Positions 57,001 to 64,000 of a stretch of 64,000 bases of DNA are shown piece by piece. The notes beneath the pieces were generated by a model. That model saw nothing but the letters and a program-made list of their open reading frames with translations, did not search any database and was not told the DNA's origin. Position numbers and translations under genes: made by a program. The stretch lies in contig CM034546.1 of assembly GCA_020055645.1 (NCBI GenBank), positions 51,460,001 through 51,524,000 on the forward strand, read 5' to 3'. The stretch is from Tomocerus qinae (lineage: Eukaryota; Arthropoda; Collembola; Entomobryomorpha; Tomoceridae). Within the stretch, counting starts at the first letter, position 1. Every line of letters starts with the position of its first letter.

Positions 57001-57489
57001 CGCAGTTGTAACATCTTTTTTTTGATTTAAATAAGTATTAATTACTACAAATGATACATTACTTTTTTGTTCTTTTACCAATATAATAATCCACATGTTT
57101 GTTATTTCTATAGTTTTGATAATGACTATATTACTTACGTTAACTAGGATTGCCAACCCACCACTTGCCCGTCCCAGTTGCTTATCTTTAATGGCTTTAC
57201 TGCAAATGGACACAAAGTCTTGGAATGGAGGCGGGAGCGGGAGATCGTCTGATGATGAAATCCAAGTTTCAGATAAACAAATAATCGAATTTTTAGCAAG
57301 AAGAAATTTTTCATTTACGTCAAGACTGAAAAATTTAGAAATACCATTACAATTCCAATATATTATAGATAGATTTTCTATTGTATTTTCACTGCTATTT
57401 TCTATAGGGGAAGAGGATCTGAACGAAATAGGATAGTTAGGATCGGATGCAAGAGAGTGCTCAGAATAGAAAGTGAACTCTTCATTACG
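54028..57489 (-). CDS. LINE ORF2: endonuclease-reverse transcriptase
   Basis: Open from right after the ORF1 stop (57489) to TAA at 54028, about 1153 codons. APE-type endonuclease: WNCNGI (about 57345), LSETW (57261-57276), GGDLNCRIG (about 56930), SDHN (about 56625). RT: YADDLILLG (about 55231-55250) with upstream FRKKRGC and QGLLQGELCSP motifs. C-terminal zinc-binding CSICMNDEKEC...LYHVVCKC (about 54215-54260). No AUG occurs between the ORF1 stop and deep inside the endonuclease domain, so ORF2 must use readthrough, reinitiation or a non-AUG start, or this copy has lost its start. Otherwise uninterrupted. Confidence 0.9.
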   Translation of the reverse strand, partial: RNEEFTFYSEHSLASDPNYPISFRSSSPIENSSENTIENLSIIYWNCNGISKFFSLDVNEKFLLAKNSIICLSETWISSSDDLPLPPPFQDFVSICSKAIKDKQLGRASGGLAILVNVSNIVIIKTIEITNMWIIILVKEQKSNVSFVVINTYLNQKKDVTTAMTLLEESILEVVNKYENINIIFGGDLNCRIGRGGYCDVNVCSGTHVLEVRNSQDTKMDSRGKTLLNFLENMGLVVLNGRCPADQSGAFTFSAPQGRSVNDIVCVNNGFVSHVLDFKIIDDIGLSDHNICQVLLKPVALSPRRSNNSVTKEILIWDTELADRYCNEVNRWCELNRPESTIGNINLKYDYIASAIKESAKNCNMVKNRQLVKLAEPKNQVWFNKECFLLKKKYTLARRKCRKANFRPDLYLIASNLKVALRKLYNQKKSEHDLKVATTLSNLKDNADFWLCANIFRPRCVQSNVINKAEWETFYMNVMPPPELPVYAPHSLEVQELDMPISKDELGDALQKLKNGKSPGTDGIKNEFLKNMPARLQEVSFDLFNEILISERVPNKWSEIEVALIYKKDDPKNPMNYRGISLLNTLLKWFTFIILMRLTVYAERNNLIPEAQAGFRKKRGCDDHIFVLNAIIQYNIRYLNNDVHAAFVDFERCFDSINFNLLWQTLEKLGVSSKIIKVFQSLYHKATMTIKAFDGHTHPINVTQGLLQGELCSPLLFSLYVHDLEDVFEKSTFSKVDIGGGKGIHLLMYADDLILLGASARSLQLKLNFLKRYCDKKQLTVNILKTKIMVFNRGGQLKRKHKYFYNDQELEIVKSFTYLGVVFSTSGLSKCAGQDFVRRANVKLGIVWSIVVKSKMDSWNSRLRIFDSICQSTLLYSSATWGLMQDHAMERVQLRFLKSLLKLPSNTPDYAIRLETGRHKVITCVFKYALRLWIKILDMDGNRYPRLLFDTLHKLDQKNKVLDKYNWASQLRHLIESIGFSFVWESQSASVAITHLPEMVERLTDIQRQSDLERKSNGSTCVIFNNLNVNAVLPEKYLSLRVPIDKTRVICQLRLFNALVPRIIINGMKYNFDYNNLCSICMNDEKECESLYHVVCKCLVYKPIREALFDNSLNNLGNQDFCTLFEVDNIKCLIRIYNYFVRAMKIRSWVINE

Positions 57490-58425
57490 TCATTGTGTTT
57501 TCGTTGTCGAGAGCTTGTGGATGAATATCAAGGAGTCATCTTTGCCAATACCAAAAACTTCGTCATCAATGAACAGGCGTAGTCCAGATAGTCTTGCTCT
57601 TTTACCGGAGGATTTTGCTTTGTGCATTTCGTCAAATAGGATTTTTCGTCGTCGTTCCTCGTCTCTGGTAAAGTCGGATGAAATATATATTCTTTCCTTT
57701 ACCGGTTTGCTTGCATTGAAGGATTTTAGATTTTTTGCGTTTTTTAGAATTTCAAATTTATCAGAAGAGTGGATTAGTTTTACCAGGTATTTAGGAATTT
57801 CAGAGTTCCGCAATTTGATTTCTTTCACGCTCGATACACTGGTGGTGACATTTAACATTTTTTGAAAAAATGATTGTAGTGCATCTTCAGCGGAACGAAA
57901 TGCTGGTTTGTCAATTTGCAGGCCAGTCACAATTATGTTATTGCGTTTGGAATCTGCTTGAAGTGAATCCGTTTGCTTACGTAATAATTTAATTTCTCCG
58001 TCTTGGTGATCCAGTTTTTTCTCTAGGGCTTCCACTGTGCGCTCTAAGCTTTCAGTTTTTTCCTCTAGGTTGCTAACAGCATTGACTATTATTTTCATGT
58101 CAGACTTTATTATGTTCAATGGAGAGATTATTGCAGACAAACCCTTTTTAAAAGAACTTAAAGTGAGTGGTTCGTCTTCTCGTCCACCAAATGAAGGGAT
58201 TTCAAAATTGTTTTCGTATCTCTCAGCAAGTTCGGCAGTGTTTGGATAGTCAGTTCTTGTACGTTTACCTTTTGGTTTTTCTGTGTTCGGTGTCGTATCA
58301 GCTGTTTTGTAGTTCGCAAAAATTCCATAATACTTGTTGGGTTTTCCGCTTGACTGTGGTGCTTCGCTGATCACGTGGTTGTCTTGCGATGAACAGTCCA
58401 TTCCTACGGGAGCTTGTTGAGACAT
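57490..58425 (-). CDS. LINE ORF1: coiled-coil RNA-binding protein
   Basis: ATG at 58425 chosen (an upstream frame opening at 58443 begins GTG). About 311 residues: charged N-terminus with a basic patch (KGKRTRTDY), a coiled coil near the middle (LEEKTESLERTVEALEKKL), then an RRM-like segment starting RNNIIVTGLQ, and a basic tail with FTRDEERRRK. Architecture of L1-type ORF1p. Ends TGA in the same frame as ORF2. Confidence 0.85.
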   Translation of the reverse strand: MSQQAPVGMDCSSQDNHVISEAPQSSGKPNKYYGIFANYKTADTTPNTEKPKGKRTRTDYPNTAELAERYENNFEIPSFGGREDEPLTLSSFKKGLSAIISPLNIIKSDMKIIVNAVSNLEEKTESLERTVEALEKKLDHQDGEIKLLRKQTDSLQADSKRNNIIVTGLQIDKPAFRSAEDALQSFFQKMLNVTTSVSSVKEIKLRNSEIPKYLVKLIHSSDKFEILKNAKNLKSFNASKPVKERIYISSDFTRDEERRRKILFDEMHKAKSSGKRARLSGLRLFIDDEVFGIGKDDSLIFIHKLSTTKTQ

Positions 58426-58657
58426 GTATGTACCAATTTTCACTTTTTATTTTCCAAAAACTCACTTTTTTAGGTTAAATAATTTTGGGAATGGATGGGT
58501 TTTATTTGAATAATGAGTAGAGGGATACAAGGAAGGAGGGAGAAGTTTCCACTATTAAAGTAATTATCAGATAAAGTATTTAAATTAATTTTAATAAAAT
58601 AAAATTAGGACGATATAAATTTCCGTCCTTCCACCTTCGAATCTCCCGCTCCCCTCC

Positions 58658-58672
58658 ATCATAGGGTTAATA
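58658..58672. repeat. LINE target-site duplication, 5' side
   Basis: ATCATAGGGTTAATA. Confidence 0.85.
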
Positions 58673-59716
58673 TAATTGTACACCTCAACCTTATCATTCT
58701 ATCTCAAGTTCGGCATCAACTCAGAGTTTGAGCTCCGCCCAAGCCTTAATCTCAGATCAGAGTTCAAGCTTCGTCACATCTCAATCTCAACTCAAACAAA
58801 TACAAAAAAACTAATTATCAATTATTAACTTTAAAAAAGTAAAACGAAAATTAATATCAATGCATTTCTAATGCACAAATTAATTTGTTGTACAATTATC
58901 TATAGTGACTCTTTATTCGTTTACATTGCAATATTCTATAAAAATTACAAGAATGATGATGATTGAGCAATAATCTTTTTTTAATATGTATTGACTTAAT
59001 TTTCTTCTGCTTTAGAACTGTCGGTGCGTATAACTATTATAACTACTATCAGATTTGCAAATGCAAATGTAATAATGTAAATGTAATACAAATGTAATAA
59101 TATATTGAATAGAAACAAGAGGGATGTTTCACTTGAAGGAAGAATTAACTATGATTACTTAGGTACCTAGTTAAAAAGGTATAATATACATATAGGTATA
59201 TATATTATGTGTATGAAATGATAATCTATAATGTATCTCATGTACCTTTTTAGTTTTTATTACCGATAACCTGTCCTAACATCCACAGAACCACAAAACA
59301 AGAATGTTATTCTGCTGTTCACATTCCCTGCACTGCTGGCTGATGTTTCCAACAGTATTAAACGAAATTCGAGATGATAGTTTCCTAGCTGCTTTGGTTC
59401 CTCGTTCTTATCTGCTCAAAAATAGTAGAAGGTGAAGTTTGTTGTTAAATTTAGTTGTGGCCACATAATACAAAAGTTGGATTGGATTCATCTAGCGCAA
59501 AAAGGTATGTTTCTTGTTTGTAATATTTTACATGCTTAATCTATTCATTACGCATTACCTACATGGTAAATAATAATTTATAGGTAGTGAAACCTTTAAC
59601 AATAAACATATTTAGCAAAAAATGTTTATTTTTCTAAATAATAATCTAGAATGGTTACTAAAGGTGAAAAACAGGAGTATGTAAATATTGTGTGTGTTTA
59701 TACTACTAATATAATA
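58673..59716. other. AT-rich intergenic
   Basis: No gene seen. Confidence 0.4.
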
Positions 59717-60357
59717 TCGTCCCTTAAGGATGGAAAAAGCCTCTATCCACTTTCAGATTGGTACAGGAATAAGCCTATATCCATTTTTTGTTTGGCACAG
59801 GAAAAAGCCAAAATCCATTTTTTGTTTGGTACAGGAATAAGCCTAAATCCACTTTTCGTTTGGTGCAGGAAATAGCCTATACCCTCTTAGCTTTGCTTGT
59901 ATAGTTATAGGGGCGTATTGATACATGGTTAATATGGGCGGCGGAATTGAACTTTCATTCTTCCTTCCAGCCAGTTTAGTTTTATCCACTATCAAAATCC
60001 GAATTTGAGTCGTTAAAAGTTTTGTTTTTGTCTTATTGTGTAATTAGCTAAAATTTTATAATGTTTATGTACATTATAGCATGATATATTTCAAGTATCA
60101 ACATAAAAATAATAAATACTTCATTTCGTCAACTTGTTTATTCTTACTGTGCCCCGACAACTTTACGTAAGGCTTCCTGCTGTAATAGGATAGAGGCTAT
60201 TTCCTGCACCAAACGAAAAGTGGATTTAGGCTTATTCCTGTACCAAACAAAAAATGGATTTTGGCTTTTTCCTGTGCCAAACAAAAAATGGATATATAGG
60301 CTTATTCCTGTACCAATCTGAAAGTGGATAGAGGCTTTTTCCATCCTTAAGGGACGA
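59717..60357. mobile_element. Inverted-repeat MITE with internal tandem repeats, 641 bp
   Basis: Arms 59717-59885 and about 60180-60357 are reverse complements beginning TCGTCCCTTAAGGATGGAAA; TA on both outer sides is a possible target duplication (Tc1/mariner-like). Each arm holds four roughly 40-bp units around TTTGTTTGGTACAGGAATAAGCC. ORFs across it are repeat translations. Confidence 0.8.
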
Positions 60358-60626
60358 TATGTAGGTTTAAAATTGTCACAAAATTTTTCACACATAGGTG
60401 TAAACATTAAATATTTATTTTAAGTATTTATTAATCGATGCCTTTATTTCTTTGTTAGTATCTCTATTAGGTTATTAAAATCACAAACTATTTTATAAAT
60501 CTGAAAATTTAGAGATAGGCGTTAGAGATATTCAGGTTTCAGTCTTTTTTATGTTTTTACAAATATTAAATTAAAAACTAATTAATATTCTCTTAAAAAT
60601 CAATCTTGATAATTATAATTTGCAAA
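60358..60626. other. Short AT-rich spacer
   Basis: Nothing seen. Confidence 0.4.
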
Positions 60627-61540
60627 TCAGGGGCAAGGACATTGACACATTTTGCCATCGTTAGTAGAATTAGAATTCAAGATAATATTTGACGGTGGGA
60701 CTGGCAACGATTTGATACGCAATTCTTCACAGTGGTTTTCCTCGAACATTGTTACAGTGTTTTCTTTAGAAAATCCTAATGAAGTGATATGGTCGATGAT
60801 AGTTTTGTTTTCTGCATCACTGAAACTTTTATTTAGTGATGAAGCAAGCCATCCAACTTCTCCGTTCGGAAAGCAGTGGACCTCAACGATAAAATTAATA
60901 TGGTCCGTGTAAGAAATGTACGAGTTAAAGTTTCCACCTGTGTAAAAATGAATTAAGTATGTTAATACTACAAGGACTCAATTAAATCTCCCGGAAACTA
61001 TTCATTCATTTAGTATCAGATTAAAACTTACGGTATTTCGGAACATCCGGGTTGACTTCGTCACACACAAAAAGTAATGGAAAATCTTTAGAAAATTCGC
61101 AATTCCAATTTGCAGTGAGATTCCCGAACCCCAAAAAGTTTCCATAGCTTACGTTGCCCCATTCGGTTTCTTCTATCCTCACAATTGTGCAAATGTCATC
61201 GAAATTGTCAGACAATGAAAGTTTCTTTCCTTTAAGGGTCTCTGCGTAATGAAGTCTTGCAATGTCATTTCCCATGATGCCATGCAATCCGCCGATTACT
61301 TGTCGCGTAACTAACTATATTATGTAATATAATACCAAATCAATTAAAATATGAACCAAAAAATATTTTTCTATAATAGTTATAAAAGTTTAGTTATTAC
61401 CCAACCAAAGTCGACATCAGCTAATGGCTTAGGTGCATAGCACAGTTTAGCAAATTGTTTTTGAGATTCTTGACATGTTTCCGAACCCTTTCCGAATATC
61501 AATAGAAGATTAAAAATAAGGAATTTAAATACGAATGCAT
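60627..61540 (-). pseudogene. Array copy K, one-base deletion after the ATG
   Basis: Exon 1 61540-61401, exon 2 61314-61032, exon 3 60937-60627. Exons 2 and 3 are open with good splice sites; exon 3 adds a tail after the usual last Cys that ends KMCQCPCP. The ATG aligned with the other copies (61538-61540) is out of frame: exon 1 is 140 bases instead of 141. The family frame (FKFLIFNLLLIFGKGS) has no ATG before an upstream stop at 61629-61631, only a TTG at 61616. So either a fresh pseudogene, a sequencing error or a non-AUG start. Confidence 0.7.
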
Positions 61541-61709
61541 ATTTAAAATTCTTGATCTCTCTTCTTTCACAATTGAGCAACACAAGAAATATTATCAGAT
61601 GCAGGTAGTTGCACAAACTTATTACGAACTAAGGTACAATATTTGAAGTAGTAGTGGATAAAGTAGTAACATAATAAAATGTGCCAAGAAGTAGTGTCGA
61701 TTTTCAAGC

Positions 61710-61717
61710 TTATATAC
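61710..61717 (-). promoter_or_regulatory. TATA box of copy K
   Basis: CAAGCTTATATACAACC context. Confidence 0.45.
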
Positions 61718-62744
61718 AACCGAACTGTACATAATTTCCTTTGAAATGCTACACATTCTTTGAATATCATTACCTACTGTAAATACAGTGTACAAAATAT
61801 CATTTACCACCTAATAATGGTAAGTGCGGGTTTTAATGGTATTTAACGTTGCACATCTTAACGTACAGTCTCAGTTGAATATGCAATTCTTCCATTAGAC
61901 TTCAAATGGGCGTAACCTGCAAGGGTTCATCTGTTTGTCATAGTTAATGTTAAATATTAAGGAAAATATTTTAATGCATTCCTAAAAGATCATTTGCAGA
62001 TATTTTTTCATAAAGTCAACTAACTAGTATCTAACAAAGTATTTTTATATAGCAAGAACAACTTATTTTAGGTATACGTAATACTATGAACATTTCAGTT
62101 ATGATATACAGACGGATAGATGGTCACTGACCCTAAAAAATATTGAATTCTTACTAACCGGAAAGTTTAGCTGAAGTATTCTGCCCGATCAAATATTTCT
62201 CATCTTATTTTCAGTCAATTTCAATTTCTGATATAATATGTATGCCCTTACTAAAAGAAATGTCAGAGAAAAGCCTGAGAGCAAAGTATAGTATCTCGTT
62301 ATTACTCTTGGAATGCATTTTTAATTGTCAAACAAATGTGCAATGGGCATTCAATCTAGTTCAATGAAGTCTACCTTTTTGATGCAATTCATTATTCATT
62401 GCATGATACCTCAAGAATTGGCCAGTAATTCGATAATATTGTATACCGTCAGAAGTTTATTGAGGTATTTATTACATAAATGAACATGAAATTCACGAAA
62501 TAAAATACTAAGGCAATACATTACTAGTAGATACGTATCAATTTGTAGTTTTTTGAAGACATTACACGTTAATAAATGTTTGACAAACTTCAGGCTAGAA
62601 AATTTTTTATATTTTTATACTTTGAACAAGATTTACAAATAGTGCAAAGATAAAATGAAAATTGACACTAAAATTTCATGCCTGCCAACTCAAGCCTTGT
62701 TATATTACCCTGTTTAAATTTACAGTCCAAAAATAACGAGATTT
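61718..62744. other. AT-rich intergenic
   Basis: No gene seen; from about 62440 it is the partner of 1880-2279. Confidence 0.45.
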
Positions 62745-63611
62745 TTAATATATTGCAGATGTGCAGTATTTTTCCTCATAAAGTTGTACAGTGTTGTCAT
62801 CAGAAAATCCCAGTTTTGTAATGTGGTCGATGATAGTTTTAGTTTCTGCACCAGTGAAACTTTTGCTTAATGCCGAAGCAAGCCACCCAACTTCCCCATT
62901 ACGAAAGCAAATGATTTCCACTATAAAGTTGGCATTGTCTGTATAGGAGATGTACGAACGGAACTTTTCATCTGCATAAATAGAAACACAATTAATTAAT
63001 TAAAATCTCTCTTAAAATTAGAATTAGAAAATCACTATGCTAGAAAGCCCATTAAAAAGTTGATACAATATTATTTTGTCTTTAAATGAAAACTTACGGT
63101 ACTTCGGGACGTCCGGGTTAGCAACGTCGCACATAAAAAGTAGAGGAAAATCTTTAGAGAATTTGCAATTCCAATTTGTAGTGAGATTCCCAAAACCAAA
63201 GAAATTTCCAGTGCTAGAGTCTCCAAATTCAGTTTGTTGAATCGTGTATGTTGAGCAAATACCATCAAAATTGTCAGATAATGAAAGTTTCTCTCCTTTG
63301 AGGTACTCTGCTAGATGTAGTCTTACGATGTCATTTCCCAGAATGCTGTGCACCCCGTCTAGTGCTTGTCCTTTAATTAACTAGCCAAACAAAGAAAATT
63401 CAGACAATTAATACAAATATTTATAGTTGTAATACATGGAATGTTTATTGGAGAATTAAGGATTCAATACCCAATCAAAATTGGTCTCATTTATTGGCCT
63501 AGGCTCAAAGCACAGATCAGCGAAATGTTTTTGAGAATCTTGACAAGTCGTCGAACAATTCCCGAATATCAGTAGAAGATTGAATACAACAAATTTTAAT
63601 AAAAAGTACAT
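62745..63611 (-). CDS. Secreted lipocalin-like protein, array copy L
   Basis: Exons 63611-63471, 63380-63098 and 62971-62745; 216 residues, intact, stop TAA. Signal peptide MYFLLKFVVFNLLLIFGNC. Paired with copy A but keeps the first mature cysteine that A has lost. Exon 3 has CFRNGEVGW in place of CFPNGxxGW. Confidence 0.8.
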
Positions 63612-63742
63612 TTTCTCGTTTCTAAATCTGTTGATTAGTTTCTTTTTCTTTCCAACGTCAGATTGCAATGCAATTGATTATTTAGTTGCTATCCAGAGAG
63701 TGCAAACTGCATACTAGGAATAAATTTTCTAGTGAAGCATAT

Positions 63743-63751
63743 TATATATAC
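63743..63751 (-). promoter_or_regulatory. TATA box of copy L
   Basis: AGCATATTATATATACC context, about 130 bp upstream of the ATG; the upstream flank matches that of copy A. Confidence 0.45.
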
Positions 63752-64000
63752 CTACACTGACTAACCTACCACAACCAAAAGAAAGTCTGGAGACTACTAC
63801 GTACATTCGTTATTCTCACCAATATCAATATCCTTACAAATATATAATAGAGATAGTAAATTGTAAAAATTAAAATATTTTAATTGCTATATAATTTGTT
63901 TAATAATATCCCTAATTCAACCACAAACCAGTTTTCCAGAAAGTATTTACTATCTAGCAAATACGTCATTACATTCTTCATCTAGATTTCAACTTCTAAA
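63752..64000. other. Upstream flank of copy L
   Basis: Matches 3255-3700; no gene. Confidence 0.4.

Larger units (their letters stand above)
53716..58657 (-). mobile_element. Full-length non-LTR retrotransposon (LINE), 4942 bp
   Basis: Minus strand: 5' end at 58657 (G-rich start GGAGGGGAGCGGGAG), about 230-bp 5' UTR, ORF1, ORF2, 3' UTR of about 310 bp and an (ATT)n-type tail at 53716-53733. Flanked by a 15-bp duplication. Jockey/L1-like general layout; clade not assigned. Confidence 0.9.

Noticed and set aside
59651..60407. ORFs across the 641-bp MITE
   Set aside because: Encoded by inverted tandem repeats, with no independent evidence.

Overview
ORGANISM. The window is eukaryotic and most likely arthropod. 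Genes have short introns with GT-AG ends. The content includes a CYP2-clan cytochrome P450, divergent ionotropic-receptor (IR) genes, a Cys-loop channel relic, BEL/Pao, non-LTR, Penelope-like and hAT-like elements, and very AT-rich intergenic DNA. Intronless divergent IRs next to expanded small secreted proteins suggest a springtail (Collembola) or related hexapod; that is a low-confidence guess. LAYOUT. (1) 1-1460 (+): the last four exons of a cytochrome P450. (2) Across nearly the whole window, always on the minus strand, lies a 12-member array of one small secreted protein family: three exons, signal peptide, about 216-240 aa, lipocalin-like C-terminal half. Eight copies look intact (2280-3119, 5266-6138, 31362-32276, 33902-34718, 44421-45256, 47817-48707, 50885-51755, 62745-63611). 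Two have one-base indels just after the start codon (42197-43033, 60627-61540) and two are fragments (about 41016-41146, 49985-50470). Most are preceded by a TATA box 105-180 bp upstream of the ATG. The array is a mosaic of segmental duplications, for example 1.9-3.7 kb with 62.4-64.0 kb, 5.2-7.5 with 50.9-53.2, 31.0-34.5 with 47.5-50.5, and 41.1-43.05 with 43.7-45.3. (3) Plus-strand divergent IR genes sit between array members: one intact (29132-31042), one broken by a two-base frameshift and a 2-kb foldback transposon (36564-40574), and one 3' relic (27781-28095). (4) 24392-25347 is a Cys-loop ligand-gated chloride-channel-like pseudogene. THE MAIN ELEMENT. 7524-22684 is a 15,161-bp BEL/Pao LTR element. 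Its 657-bp LTRs look identical, it has a 5-bp target duplication (AAAAC), and a paralogous repeat elsewhere in the window shows the empty site, so the insertion is very recent. One uninterrupted 3465-codon frame encodes Gag, protease, reverse transcriptase, RNase H and integrase, then a complete seven-transmembrane rhodopsin-type GPCR, then a two-part class-II-like (phlebovirus-like Gn/Gc) envelope. Two further ORFs after env encode acidic/coiled-coil/basic proteins that look like nuclear accessory proteins. A retroelement carrying a host-like GPCR between pol and env plus two accessory genes is the strongest candidate here for an undescribed system. OTHER MOBILE DNA. A full-length LINE (53716-58657, 15-bp target duplication) has ORF1 and ORF2 in the same frame, separated by a single TGA, with no AUG for ORF2. 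A 2021-bp hAT-like foldback element (8-bp target duplication) is built of 120-bp tandem repeats in both arms. A 499-bp solo-LTR-like insertion has its empty site preserved in the paralogous duplicate. There are also three MITE-like inverted-repeat elements, a Penelope-like RT fragment and a dispersed repeat present three times. READING. Small secreted binding-protein-like genes and chemoreceptor-like genes have been duplicated together and repeatedly hit by transposons. No rRNA, tRNA or CRISPR array was found.
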